Shown here: piece by piece, positions 1-8,733 of the stretch | Position numbering within the stretch: the first letter of the stretch is position 1 | Layout: every line of letters starts with the position of its first letter | From: Chitinophagaceae bacterium | GTDB taxonomy: Bacteria; Bacteroidota; Bacteroidia; Chitinophagales; Chitinophagaceae | DNA: 64,000 bases | Assembly (NCBI GenBank): GCA_004028795.1 | Contig: SAIW01000008.1 | Location: 248,001 to 312,000, forward strand | Reading direction: 5' to 3' | The notes under the pieces: model-generated | What the model was told of the DNA's origin: nothing | The model's input: the letters and a program-made list of their open reading frames with translations, nothing else | Database searches by the model: none | Translations under genes and position numbers: made by a program

Positions 1-19
1 TTAATATGGACTTGATAGT

Positions 20-1075
20 ATGAAAGTATTACTAATTGGTTGTGGTAGAATGGGGTCTAATACATCGGAAAGTTTGAAGTTGCAACTTCCTTTAGGTTGG
101 TTACCATTAGATCATCTTTCAGCTATTCAATCCGAAAATGAATTTGAATTAATAGGGATTTGTGATTCTAATATTGAAATGCTCAGTACAATAGCAAATA
201 GATTTAATATAAAAATCCTTTATACATCATATAAGGATGCTATTAAAGAAACGAAGCCTGATATTATTTCAATAGCAACTAGAACACCTGGAAGAAATGA
301 AATAATTAATTATGCAATAGCCAATGGAGTAAAGGGAATTCATACGGAAAAGCCTATTTGTAATAGTATTTTGCAAACTAAAGCTATTATCGAATTTGCA
401 AAAGAAAAAGCGGTAAAATTATCGTATGGTACTTATAGAAGATACCATTTTTTATATAAGCAAATTAAAGAATTAATATCAAACGGTGAAATTGGAAAAG
501 TAATAGAAATTCAGGTTCATCATGGAAAATCAAGCACACTTTGGTCTCAACCGCATGCTGCCGATTTAATTGTTTTTTTTGCAAATACTGTTGAAATAGA
601 ATACATACAGGGAAGTTGTGAAGATTCTAAACAATGTATTAATAATGTTTTAGATGGAGATCCAATAATAAACTTTGGGTTCATAAAGTTTAAAAATGGC
701 ATCAATGGCTTAATAACATCATCTGACGGTTATGATACAATTATTTCCGGAGAATCAGGGAAAATTATCATAAGGGCAGATGGTTCTGAAGCTTTTTTAT
801 ATAAAAAAACTCCTGATTCTTATCTTATGAAAATAAATAAAGTTTTTTCCGGTAAGGAAGAAGCTTTAAGCGGGACTCAGCAAGCATTTAAGGAATTGAT
901 TTTAGATATTAAAGGCCTTAATAATAATAATATTAACCTTAATGAAATATTTGCTTCTCAACAAATTCTATTTGGATTAGTGCAATCACACTTGAGTGAA
1001 GGTAAAAAAGTATTCGTATCAGAGATTAAGCCTGATTTATTTATAACAGGTAGAACAGGATTAAATTTTGCTTAG
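20..1075 (+). CDS. Gfo/Idh/MocA family NAD(P)-dependent oxidoreductase
   Basis: The 351-residue protein has the N-terminal Rossmann signature GCGRMG (residues 7-12) and the EKP motif (110-112) that carries the conserved lysine of Gfo/Idh/MocA sugar dehydrogenases. The family oxidises or reduces sugar hydroxyls with NAD(P). Its substrate cannot be read from the sequence. It heads the visible part of a pseudaminic-acid operon, so a sugar nucleotide or a nonulosonate precursor is the likely substrate (inference). The ATG overlaps a TGA at 21-23 in another frame, as if an upstream gene of the same operon ends here in an ATGA overlap. That gene lies outside the window. The next gene follows within about 25 bases. 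Confidence 0.85.
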   Translation: MKVLLIGCGRMGSNTSESLKLQLPLGWLPLDHLSAIQSENEFELIGICDSNIEMLSTIANRFNIKILYTSYKDAIKETKPDIISIATRTPGRNEIINYAIANGVKGIHTEKPICNSILQTKAIIEFAKEKAVKLSYGTYRRYHFLYKQIKELISNGEIGKVIEIQVHHGKSSTLWSQPHAADLIVFFANTVEIEYIQGSCEDSKQCINNVLDGDPIINFGFIKFKNGINGLITSSDGYDTIISGESGKIIIRADGSEAFLYKKTPDSYLMKINKVFSGKEEALSGTQQAFKELILDIKGLNNNNINLNEIFASQQILFGLVQSHLSEGKKVFVSEIKPDLFITGRTGLNFA

Positions 1076-1100
1076 GTTTAGAATGCAGAATTATTCTAAT

Positions 1101-2129
1101 ATGAATTTAACTCGTAAAAAAATTTATTTCAGGGCAGATGGTAATTCGAAAATAGGACTAGGCCATATTTATAGAGTTTATTCTTTAATTCAGATTCTCA
1201 ATTATTATTTTAATTGCATATTCATTACCAAGTATAATGAAAAGTCTTTGCTTGATAAATTTAGCCAAATCGCATCTATTGAGATTATCTCAGCGTTTTC
1301 ATCTGTTAACGAAGAAATAGACTATATAAACAGTTTAGTACAAAAGGATGAGATTCTAGTAATTGATGGGTATGATTTCAATTTAGAGTATCAAAAAAAA
1401 GTAAAAATAAATGATAATAAACTTATTTGTATTGAAGATGAGCTAAGAACTGATACAATGGCTGATATAATTATTAACTATAGTTATAATAAGCAATTTG
1501 AATCAGAGTCGAAAGATAAACCGAAATATTTACTGGGGTTTAAATATGTGATTTTAAGGCAAGCTTTTTATGAGTTACCTTATTCCCGTTTGTTAGCTTC
1601 AAAGTTAGATACAGTTTTTCTTTGTTTGGGTGGTGGTGATAGTAATAATTTAACATTCAGAACTTTGAAAATTCTGTTTGCTACTGAAACATTTAAAAAA
1701 ATTATTATCGTTACAGGTAGTGCCTTCCCCTACACTAATGAAATTGAAAATTTAGTACAATCTACAAATTCTTGTTGCTTAGAGCATTATAATAATATTG
1801 AAACAGAACAATTAATAAACCTATTGAAATTGTCTGATTTAGCAATTGTACCATCGAGTACCATAGCTCTTGAGGCATGTTGCACATTAACTCCTATAAT
1901 AACCGGTATGACGGCCGATAATCAGAAAAATATTCATGAGGAATTATTAAAAAAAAAATGTGTAATTAGTATTAATAACTTTTATGATGTTGATCAAGTA
2001 AAAATGAATAGAGCTTTAGAAAAAATTTCAGATTATGCAGTAAGACAAGCGATGGTGGAAAATCAACGTTTATGTTTTGATGGTTTTGCTTCTGAAAGAA
2101 TACTTAACGAGTTTTTATTAATTAGTTAG
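1101..2129 (+). CDS. pseG: UDP-2,4-diacetamido-2,4,6-trideoxy-altropyranose hydrolase (PseG-like)
   Basis: PseG removes UDP from the diacetamido-trideoxy-altrose intermediate of pseudaminic acid synthesis. The protein starts with FRADGNSKIGLGH. GxGH near residues 19-22 is the PseG/GT-B-like N-terminal signature, with the presumed catalytic His at 22. The C-terminal half has a nucleotide-binding GT-B look (SSTIALEACCTLTPII). The frame is open back to a TTG at 1068 that overlaps the preceding gene, and ATGs occur at 1083 and 1101. I chose 1101 because the conserved fold starts a few residues later. It is followed after one base by a GNAT gene, then pseI and pseF, which fixes the pathway. Confidence 0.85.
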   Translation: MNLTRKKIYFRADGNSKIGLGHIYRVYSLIQILNYYFNCIFITKYNEKSLLDKFSQIASIEIISAFSSVNEEIDYINSLVQKDEILVIDGYDFNLEYQKKVKINDNKLICIEDELRTDTMADIIINYSYNKQFESESKDKPKYLLGFKYVILRQAFYELPYSRLLASKLDTVFLCLGGGDSNNLTFRTLKILFATETFKKIIIVTGSAFPYTNEIENLVQSTNSCCLEHYNNIETEQLINLLKLSDLAIVPSSTIALEACCTLTPIITGMTADNQKNIHEELLKKKCVISINNFYDVDQVKMNRALEKISDYAVRQAMVENQRLCFDGFASERILNEFLLIS

Positions 2130-2130
2130 C

Positions 2131-2601
2131 ATGCTTCAATTCGTCTTTGCCGATAAGAAACATATTGATTTGTATTATAATTGGGCTAATGATCAGGCTG
2201 TTAGATTAAATTCTTACAATAGTCAACCGATAGACTATGAAGCTCATTGTAGTTGGTTCTTGAACAAGCTGATTGATAAAAATAATTTCTTTTATTTATT
2301 TCAAAATGAATACAAAGAATTTGTAGGGCAGGTTAGAATTGAAATGAATAAACCTGAGAAAGGTAATGCACTGATAGGTTTGTCTATTGATGTAAATTTC
2401 AGAGGACAAGGTTTAGCCAATCAAATTATCAAACTGGCATCAGAAGATTTTCTACAAAAATTCCCACACTATATAATAATAGCTTATGTATTAGAAGGTA
2501 ATATTTCTAGCTTTAAAGCTTTCATTAAAGCAGGCTTTAGTAAAATTGATAATATAAATATTCAAGGCAAAGCAAGTTATGTTCTAAATAAAAGTATATG
2601 A
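2131..2601 (+). CDS. pseH: GNAT N-acetyltransferase, PseH-like
   Basis: This is a 156-residue GNAT-fold protein. The acetyl-CoA loop is RGQGLA (about residues 90-95) after a beta strand reading NALIGLSIDVNF. Placement between pseG and pseI suggests it is the PseH step, which acetylates the 4-amino group of UDP-4-amino-4,6-dideoxy-N-acetyl-altrosamine using acetyl-CoA. GNAT sequences are too divergent to prove the substrate, so the symbol rests largely on position. The gene begins one base after the pseG stop and its TGA overlaps the pseI ATG (ATGA), indicating translational coupling. Confidence 0.75.
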   Translation: MLQFVFADKKHIDLYYNWANDQAVRLNSYNSQPIDYEAHCSWFLNKLIDKNNFFYLFQNEYKEFVGQVRIEMNKPEKGNALIGLSIDVNFRGQGLANQIIKLASEDFLQKFPHYIIIAYVLEGNISSFKAFIKAGFSKIDNINIQGKASYVLNKSI

Positions 2602-3644
2602 TAGGTGAAATTCAAATCGGAAACAAAAAAATCGGATATTCAAATAAGCCATTTATTATCGCAGAAATGAGTGGCAATCACAATCAAAGTCTTGAAAGAG
2701 CTCTTGCAATTGTAGATGCTGCAGCTGACTGTGGTGTAGATGCCATAAAGTTACAGACTTATACACCCGATACTATAACAATTAAAGGTGCATATCAAAT
2801 TGATGATAATCAATCACTTTGGAATGGCAGAGAATTGTATGATTTATACTCAGAAGCATATACTCCATGGGAGTGGCATAAAGAAATATTTGATTATGCC
2901 CAAAAAAGGGGGTTAATAGCTTTTAGCTCTCCCTTTGATATTACAGCAGTAGACTTTTTAGAATCTTTAAATGTTCCTGCTTATAAGATTGCTTCTTTTG
3001 AAAATACAGATTGGACACTATTAAAAAAAGTAGCTGCAACAAAAAAGCCGATTATTATGTCTACAGGAGCTTCATCTCTGAATGATATTACTGAATCTGT
3101 TCAACTACTTAAAAGTTTAGGAGTAAAAGATTTAGTTTTATTAAAATGTACCAGTACCTATCCGGCATCACCATTAAATACCAACTTAAATACAATACCA
3201 CATTTAGAAAAATTATTTAATTGTTGGGTTGGTTTGTCAGATCATACAATGGGCATTGGTGCTGCGGTAGCTTCAATAGCACTCGGTGCTAAAGTTGTTG
3301 AGAAGCATTTTACAATTAGCCGAGCAGATGGTGGTGTTGATTCTACTTTTTCTTTAGAGCCACAAGAGTTAAAACTGCTTGTCGAAGAGTCTGAAAAAGC
3401 ATTTCAGGCGTTGGGTCATATTAGTTATGATATTCTGGATTCAGAAAAAAAGAATTTGCTCTTTAAAAGATCTTTATACACAGTAGCTGATATAAAAGCA
3501 GGTGAGAAATTTACAGAGGAAAACTTTTCATCAAAAAGACCAGGTTTAGGGTTGCATACAAAATTTTATGATCAGGTAATACATAAAACATGTAAAGAAG
3601 ATTTAAAGAAAGGAACACCTATTAAATGGGAGCATTTTGAGTAG
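2598..3644 (+). CDS. pseI: Pseudaminic acid synthase
   Basis: PseI condenses phosphoenolpyruvate with the 6-deoxy diacetamido-altrose to give pseudaminic acid. The 348-residue protein has the NeuB barrel (about residues 15-270, beginning FIIAEMSGNHNQSLERA) and a C-terminal SAF/antifreeze-like domain (about 285-345, RSLYTVADIKAGEKFTEENF). The AEMSGNHN sequence and DGGVDS are typical of the PseI branch rather than sialic acid synthase NeuB, which usually reads AEIGxNHxG. It is coupled to the GNAT gene by ATGA and overlaps pseF by 8 bases. Length is normal for the family. Confidence 0.93.
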   Translation: MIGEIQIGNKKIGYSNKPFIIAEMSGNHNQSLERALAIVDAAADCGVDAIKLQTYTPDTITIKGAYQIDDNQSLWNGRELYDLYSEAYTPWEWHKEIFDYAQKRGLIAFSSPFDITAVDFLESLNVPAYKIASFENTDWTLLKKVAATKKPIIMSTGASSLNDITESVQLLKSLGVKDLVLLKCTSTYPASPLNTNLNTIPHLEKLFNCWVGLSDHTMGIGAAVASIALGAKVVEKHFTISRADGGVDSTFSLEPQELKLLVEESEKAFQALGHISYDILDSEKKNLLFKRSLYTVADIKAGEKFTEENFSSKRPGLGLHTKFYDQVIHKTCKEDLKKGTPIKWEHFE

Positions 3645-4356
3645 TATACCAGATAAAGTTTTAGCAATAATTCCTGCGAGGGGTGGAAGCAAGCGAATAC
3701 CGCAAAAAAATATAAAATCTTTTTTAGGAAAACCAATAATTGCATATTCAATTCAAACAGCTTTTGGGTCAGGGATATTTAATAACGTTATGGTATCTAC
3801 AGATAGTGCAGAGATTGAAGCTGTTGCTGTACAGTATGGTGCAGATGTTCCATTTAGAAGAACACAAAAAAGTTCTGATGATTTTGCAACAACGGCAGAA
3901 GTATTACTTGAGGTTCTTGCCAATTACAGAGAAAAGGGAGAATGGTTTGAATATGTTTGTTGTATATATCCTACTGCTCCGTTTATAAGCATGAATGAAT
4001 TATCTGATGCTTATAAAATTCTGAGAAATTCAGATTTTGATTCGGTAATTCCCGTAGTAAAATTCAGTTATCCTATTTGGCGATCTTTAAAGTTAAATGA
4101 AAACAGCAATTTGTTAAAACCTGTTTGGCCGGAATTCATGAATACCAGATCGCAAGATTTACCCAATGCATATCATGACTGCGGGCAATTTTATTTCTTC
4201 AAAACTCAACCCTTTTTAGAATCACATCTCTTATTCACTCAAAATACTTATGGGTTAGAGAAGTCAGAATTAGCAGTTCAGGATATTGATGTAGAAGCAG
4301 ATTGGAAAATTGCAGAAATGAAATACAAAAGCTTATTTGATGATAGGGATTATTAA
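3637..4356 (+). CDS. pseF: Pseudaminic acid cytidylyltransferase
   Basis: PseF activates pseudaminic acid with CTP to CMP-Pse. The nucleotide-binding signature IIPARGGSKRIPQKNIK lies at about residues 11-27 and the downstream CIYPTAPF motif at about 108-115, as in NeuA/PseF enzymes. The 239-residue length is normal. The start is a TTG at 3637 that overlaps the end of pseI. There is no ATG nearby in frame before the conserved motif, so a non-ATG start is supported. Its 3' end overlaps the next gene by about 17 bases. Confidence 0.92.
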   Translation: MSSIPDKVLAIIPARGGSKRIPQKNIKSFLGKPIIAYSIQTAFGSGIFNNVMVSTDSAEIEAVAVQYGADVPFRRTQKSSDDFATTAEVLLEVLANYREKGEWFEYVCCIYPTAPFISMNELSDAYKILRNSDFDSVIPVVKFSYPIWRSLKLNENSNLLKPVWPEFMNTRSQDLPNAYHDCGQFYFFKTQPFLESHLLFTQNTYGLEKSELAVQDIDVEADWKIAEMKYKSLFDDRDY

Positions 4357-4954
4357 TTATGGAATGGGTAACCTGGCCTCAGTACAAAATGCCCTTAATT
4401 ATATAGGAGTAAAAGCTGTTATAGTTTCTGAGCCTCATGAGATGGATAATGTAAAAAAAATAATTTTGCCTGGAGTTGGTGCTTTCGGAACAGCGATAGA
4501 TAATTTAAAAAAGATTGGTTTTTATAACAAAATCAGGGAAGATGTATTGGTAAAGAATAAACCAATAATAGGAATATGTTTGGGAATGCAGCTATTACTT
4601 AACAGCAGTACCGAATATGGTTTCTATGAAGGTCTTCATTTAATAGAGGGAACTGTTGACGGATTTACAACGCAAAATATCAACCATCTTCCAATACCTC
4701 ATGTTGGTTGGAATACTGTAAAGCCACCTGAAAATTCAATTTTGTTTAAAGGAATTACAGAGCTATCCGCTTATTATTTTGTTCATAGCTTTTATTGTAA
4801 AATCCATAATCTAGAAGCTAAGGTAGGAGTAACTGATTATGGTATAGACTTTCATAGCACAGTAGAATATAATAATATTTTTGGATGTCAATTTCATCCT
4901 GAGAAAAGTCAATCAGACGGATTACAAATCCTTAAAAATTTTAGTGATTTATAA
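4340..4954 (+). CDS. hisH: HisH-like glutamine amidotransferase subunit of a sugar amidotransferase system
   Basis: This is a class I glutaminase of the imidazole-glycerol-phosphate synthase family. The triad is visible: Cys in GICLGMQ (about residue 80) and His/Glu in CQFHPEKS (about 186 and 188). It would release ammonia from glutamine and pass it to the HisF-like partner encoded directly downstream. A TTG at 4337 is also possible. The ATG at 4340 gives the canonical N-terminus MIGIINYGMGNL. No histidine-biosynthesis genes are nearby. Instead it sits with a HisF-like protein and an N-acetyl sugar amidotransferase, the known arrangement for adding acetamidino groups to surface sugars. Confidence 0.9.
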   Translation: MIGIINYGMGNLASVQNALNYIGVKAVIVSEPHEMDNVKKIILPGVGAFGTAIDNLKKIGFYNKIREDVLVKNKPIIGICLGMQLLLNSSTEYGFYEGLHLIEGTVDGFTTQNINHLPIPHVGWNTVKPPENSILFKGITELSAYYFVHSFYCKIHNLEAKVGVTDYGIDFHSTVEYNNIFGCQFHPEKSQSDGLQILKNFSDL

Positions 4955-4955
4955 T

Positions 4956-5741
4956 ATGCTAAAAAAACGTTTGATACCTGTTCTTTATATTAAGAATGGG
5001 TTGATTGTTAGAAGTGAGGGGTTTAATTATCATCAAAACATTGGTAATATAGTTAATGAAGCCAAAAGATATAATGAATGGAATGTTGATGAATTAGTTT
5101 ATATAGATATCAGCATAGAAAAAAAATACGACCTTAGAAGAGATGATCATAAGATTAAATCATATTCTACAATTGGAGAAATCATAACCAAAATAGCTGA
5201 AGTGTGCTTTATGCCACTAACATTTGGAGGAGGAATAAGAATTCTTTCAGATGTTGATGAGAGAATAAAAAACGGTGCCGATAAAGTAACCATAAATACA
5301 GCAGCTTTTCAGAATCAATCCCTGATCACTGATATCTCAAAAAAATACGGAGCACAGTGTGTTGTTGTTTCTATAGACTATAGAATGATAGATAATAAGC
5401 CGATTGTATTTATTAACAACGGTACAGAAAATACACAAATGAAGGTTAATGATTGGGTTAAGATTTGTGAAGATTTAGGTGCAGGAGAAATCTTTTTAAA
5501 CTCAATAGATAGAGATGGGAAGGGAAAAGGCTTTGATATTGAAACTATTAAAAATTGTTGTGAAAATACAAGGTTGCCTGTAATTGCTTGTGGTGGTGCC
5601 GGTAGTGATTACGATTTTTTGGAGTTAGCAGAAGAAACTAAAGCCTCTGCTTTTGCTGCCGGTAATATCTTCCATTTCACAGAATTAAGCTATAGCCGAA
5701 TTAAAAAATTACTAAAAAAAAACTTAATAGATGTCAGATAA
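4956..5741 (+). CDS. hisF: HisF-like ammonia-channelling barrel with altered active site
   Basis: This 261-residue (beta/alpha)8 barrel protein resembles imidazole-glycerol-phosphate synthase HisF throughout, for example TFGGGIRI, NTAAFQNQSLI, SIDRDG and ACGGAGS. The frame is open upstream to 4881, but the ATG at 4956, one base after the hisH stop, aligns with true HisF N-termini. At position 11, where histidine-pathway HisF carries the catalytic Asp of the CLDVKDG motif, this protein has Tyr (VLYIKNG). The second catalytic Asp (VVSID) is retained. Together with its neighbours, this suggests a structural and ammonia-conduit role for the sugar amidotransferase rather than histidine synthesis (inference). 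It overlaps the next gene by 11 bases. Confidence 0.88.
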   Translation: MLKKRLIPVLYIKNGLIVRSEGFNYHQNIGNIVNEAKRYNEWNVDELVYIDISIEKKYDLRRDDHKIKSYSTIGEIITKIAEVCFMPLTFGGGIRILSDVDERIKNGADKVTINTAAFQNQSLITDISKKYGAQCVVVSIDYRMIDNKPIVFINNGTENTQMKVNDWVKICEDLGAGEIFLNSIDRDGKGKGFDIETIKNCCENTRLPVIACGGAGSDYDFLELAEETKASAFAAGNIFHFTELSYSRIKKLLKKNLIDVR

Positions 5742-6948
5742 AAAGAGTAAACCGGAAATGCGTTATTGTGCTAGATGCGTTTATCCTGCAAGTTCTGCAG
5801 CACCATTGGTTTTTGATGAAAGTGGTATTTGTTCAGGTTGTAAAACTGCTGGTCAAAAGGCAGAAATTGATTGGCAAAGAAGAAAGAAGCTTTTTGAAAG
5901 ATTAATTGATGAATATAAATCTAAAGACGGTTCAAATTACGATTGTATAATACCTGTAAGCGGAGGAAAAGATAGTTATTGGCAAATACATATAATTAAA
6001 TCTTATGGTTTAAAGCCTTTACTGGTTACTTATCATGGTAATAATTATACAGATACAGGCATGAAAAACTTACTCAATATGAGAGAGGTTTTTAATGTCG
6101 ATCATATATTCTTTACACCGAGTATTCGTGTTTTAAAGTCAATGAACAGACTTGGTCAGTTAATAATGGGCGATATGAATTGGCATGCACATGCCGGAAT
6201 TTTTACCTACCCTATTAAAGTAGCTGTTCAACAAAATATTCCATTAATGATTTGGGGAGAACATGGTTTTATGGATCTTGGGGGAATGCATTCTTATAAT
6301 GATTTGGTAGAATTTACTTACAGATATAGACATGAGCACTGTTTAAGAGGATATGAGTGGTATGATTTTATTGAAGCAGCATCAAAATTTGGTGAGCATT
6401 TGCAAAAACAAGATTTACTCCCATGGATATATCCATCAGATGATGAGATTGAGAGAGTAGGGGTACGAGGTGTTTATATATCAAATTTTTTTGAATGGGA
6501 TGCAAATGAACATGGTCCATTAATGGTAGAAAAATATGGCTTTAAAGAAGCTGAAGAACCTTTTGAGAGAACCTATCGAAAAATGTCTAATCTTGATGAT
6601 ATGCATGAAAACGGTATTCATGATTATATGAAATTCGTAAAATTTGGTTACGGGAGGGCCACAGACCATGTGTGTAAAGACATTAGATCCGGCTTAATGA
6701 CAAGGGAGCAAGGCATTGAAATCGTAAAAAAAATGGATCATATAAAATCAAAAGATTTATATAGATGGCTTAGCTATGTAGGTTGGAGTGAAGAAAAATT
6801 TGATGCAATTGCAGATACTTATAGAGATCCTCGGGTTTGGTGGATAGACAATGGAGAATGGTGGAAAAATAACATAAATGGAGAACCATCCTCTTATGGT
6901 AAAGTTCACTTGGATAAAGAAGATTGGAATAAATTTTTTGTTCTATAA
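5731..6948 (+). CDS. N-acetyl sugar amidotransferase (WbpG/PseA-like)
   Basis: The protein is 405 residues. Four cysteines (CARC at 13-16, CSGC at 34-37) form a likely zinc knuckle, followed by an ATP-pyrophosphatase PP-loop SGGKDS (77-82). This is the N-acetyl sugar amidotransferase family, which adenylates an N-acetyl group and replaces its oxygen with ammonia, giving an acetamidino group. Ammonia is expected from the HisH/HisF pair just upstream, as in the WbpG system of Pseudomonas. In this context the substrate is probably a pseudaminic acid or its CMP form (inference). It overlaps hisF and is followed after 12 bases by an ABC transporter. Confidence 0.88.
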   Translation: MSDKKSKPEMRYCARCVYPASSAAPLVFDESGICSGCKTAGQKAEIDWQRRKKLFERLIDEYKSKDGSNYDCIIPVSGGKDSYWQIHIIKSYGLKPLLVTYHGNNYTDTGMKNLLNMREVFNVDHIFFTPSIRVLKSMNRLGQLIMGDMNWHAHAGIFTYPIKVAVQQNIPLMIWGEHGFMDLGGMHSYNDLVEFTYRYRHEHCLRGYEWYDFIEAASKFGEHLQKQDLLPWIYPSDDEIERVGVRGVYISNFFEWDANEHGPLMVEKYGFKEAEEPFERTYRKMSNLDDMHENGIHDYMKFVKFGYGRATDHVCKDIRSGLMTREQGIEIVKKMDHIKSKDLYRWLSYVGWSEEKFDAIADTYRDPRVWWIDNGEWWKNNINGEPSSYGKVHLDKEDWNKFFVL

Positions 6949-6960
6949 CAATATTTATAC

Positions 6961-8733
6961 GTGAAGATTGCAATAAAAATATTCAGGCTTTTCAAAGGGA
7001 AAGAAAGGTTAAAGTTAGTAGGGTTATTAATTATGTTATTTTCAAGTGGCATTTTTGAAGCGTTAAGTATTGGGCTTATTTTCCCTTTTATTGCAATCGC
7101 AACTAATAAAAATATATTTAATGAATTTATTCAAACTCATCCACTTATAAATAAAGCTTTAGTTTTTCTGCACATTCATAATAATGAAGTCTTATTTTTT
7201 GGAATGACTTTAATTTTCATTTTCTGTTTAAAGCTTGTAACCATTATTATAATTACTAAAAAGCAGTATCAAATTATTTATGAAAACCAAATTAATGTAG
7301 CTTCTTGGTTATTAGAACATTATTTAAGACAACCATATGCCTTTTTTATAAAGAATAATTCTGCACATTTAATCAGAAACTTAACCGTTGATACCTCTCA
7401 AGTAGCAAACGGTGTTTTAATCGGAGTCCTAACATTTTTTTCTGAATGCTTTATGCTGCTTGGTCTTTTTTTAATTCTTTTATGGATAAACCCAATGGTT
7501 GTAATATTAACTGTTTCAACAGTTTCAATCGTTCTATCTATAATTTTTTCATTTACTAAAAGAAAACTTTTACAAAAAGGAGAGCAAAACAGAGATTTAA
7601 TTGCAGAAATGTACAAAGCTATTAATCATGCTTTTGGAAGTATAAAAGATATTAAAATTCAAAATACGGAATCTTTTTTTATAAGGCAATATAAAAATCC
7701 AGGAAATGACTATGCATCTTTTTCTAGTAGTATTCAAACAATAATGCAAATTCCAAGGCTATTTATTGAATTGTTTTTGATAGCAGGAATCGTAATAGCG
7801 GTAATTATCCTTACAGCAGGAAGTAACGGTTTTGCTACATCATCATTACCAAACATAGCATTGTTTGGAACAGTAGCTGTTAGAATGATGCCTTCCTTAA
7901 ATAGAATTATGTCTAGCCTTAGTGGTATTAAGCAAAATCAGGCAGCTCTTGAAAACCTGGTTAATGAAATTACTGCACATGAAAGAGATAACTTAATTAA
8001 TAGTAAGTACATAGTTGAAAAATTTACTGATAAGCTACAACTTAAAAATATTTGTTTTTCTTATTCTGATAATAACGATAACTATCTTTTGAAAGATTTT
8101 AGCCTTACAATTTCAAAAGGAGATTGTATTGGTATTGTAGGGGAGAGTGGCTCAGGAAAAACAACCCTTGTAGAAATTTTATTAGGATTACATAAAACAA
8201 GTAATGGTGAATATTATATTGACAATACTTTAATACAACCAAATATCAGCTACAATAAGCTCTTCGGATATGTTCCGCAAAATATTTTTTTGGTAGATGA
8301 TTCATTAAATACAAACATTATTTTAGGAAGGGAAGAAAAACCTGAAGATACTAGCAGACTCTTACAAAATGCGATTAAACAATCAGAACTTGAAGAGCTG
8401 ATAAATTCTATGTCTGACAGTAGAAAGGAAAGAGTTGGTGAAAGGGGGGTAATGTTATCAGGGGGGCAAAGGCAAAGAATTGGCATTGCCAGAGCTTTAT
8501 TTAATAATCCGGACATCTTAGTTTTTGATGAAGCAACTGCCTCTTTGGATATAGAAACAGAAAGCAAAATCATAGAGTCTATCTCAAAACTAAAGGGTCA
8601 GAAAACAATAATAATGGTTGCACATAGACTTCAATCTTTACGATTCTGCAATCGTATAATTGCACTTAATAAAGGGAAAATAACCTTTGATGGTAACTTC
8701 GAAGATTATATGAATAATATAACTGACAAATGA
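6961..8733 (+). CDS. ABC transporter, fused permease-ATPase (lipid-linked glycan flippase type)
   Basis: This is a 590-residue half-transporter. An exporter-type membrane domain (about residues 1-330, six hydrophobic helices) precedes an ATPase domain with Walker A GESGSGKTTL (about 395-404), signature LSGGQRQR (about 499), Walker B ILVFDEA (about 519) and switch His in VAHR. The architecture is that of MsbA/PglK exporters that flip lipids or lipid-linked oligosaccharides across the inner membrane. The start is GTG at 6961. Its place inside a nonulosonate operon suggests it flips a lipid-linked sugar made here (inference). Its stop overlaps the next ATG. Confidence 0.88.
   Translation: MKIAIKIFRLFKGKERLKLVGLLIMLFSSGIFEALSIGLIFPFIAIATNKNIFNEFIQTHPLINKALVFLHIHNNEVLFFGMTLIFIFCLKLVTIIIITKKQYQIIYENQINVASWLLEHYLRQPYAFFIKNNSAHLIRNLTVDTSQVANGVLIGVLTFFSECFMLLGLFLILLWINPMVVILTVSTVSIVLSIIFSFTKRKLLQKGEQNRDLIAEMYKAINHAFGSIKDIKIQNTESFFIRQYKNPGNDYASFSSSIQTIMQIPRLFIELFLIAGIVIAVIILTAGSNGFATSSLPNIALFGTVAVRMMPSLNRIMSSLSGIKQNQAALENLVNEITAHERDNLINSKYIVEKFTDKLQLKNICFSYSDNNDNYLLKDFSLTISKGDCIGIVGESGSGKTTLVEILLGLHKTSNGEYYIDNTLIQPNISYNKLFGYVPQNIFLVDDSLNTNIILGREEKPEDTSRLLQNAIKQSELEELINSMSDSRKERVGERGVMLSGGQRQRIGIARALFNNPDILVFDEATASLDIETESKIIESISKLKGQKTIIMVAHRLQSLRFCNRIIALNKGKITFDGNFEDYMNNITDK

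Noticed and set aside
4340-5741. Histidine biosynthesis genes hisH and hisF
   Set aside because: No other his genes are adjacent, HisF has Tyr at catalytic position 11, and both are fused in order with an N-acetyl sugar amidotransferase and pse genes. The symbols describe the family only.
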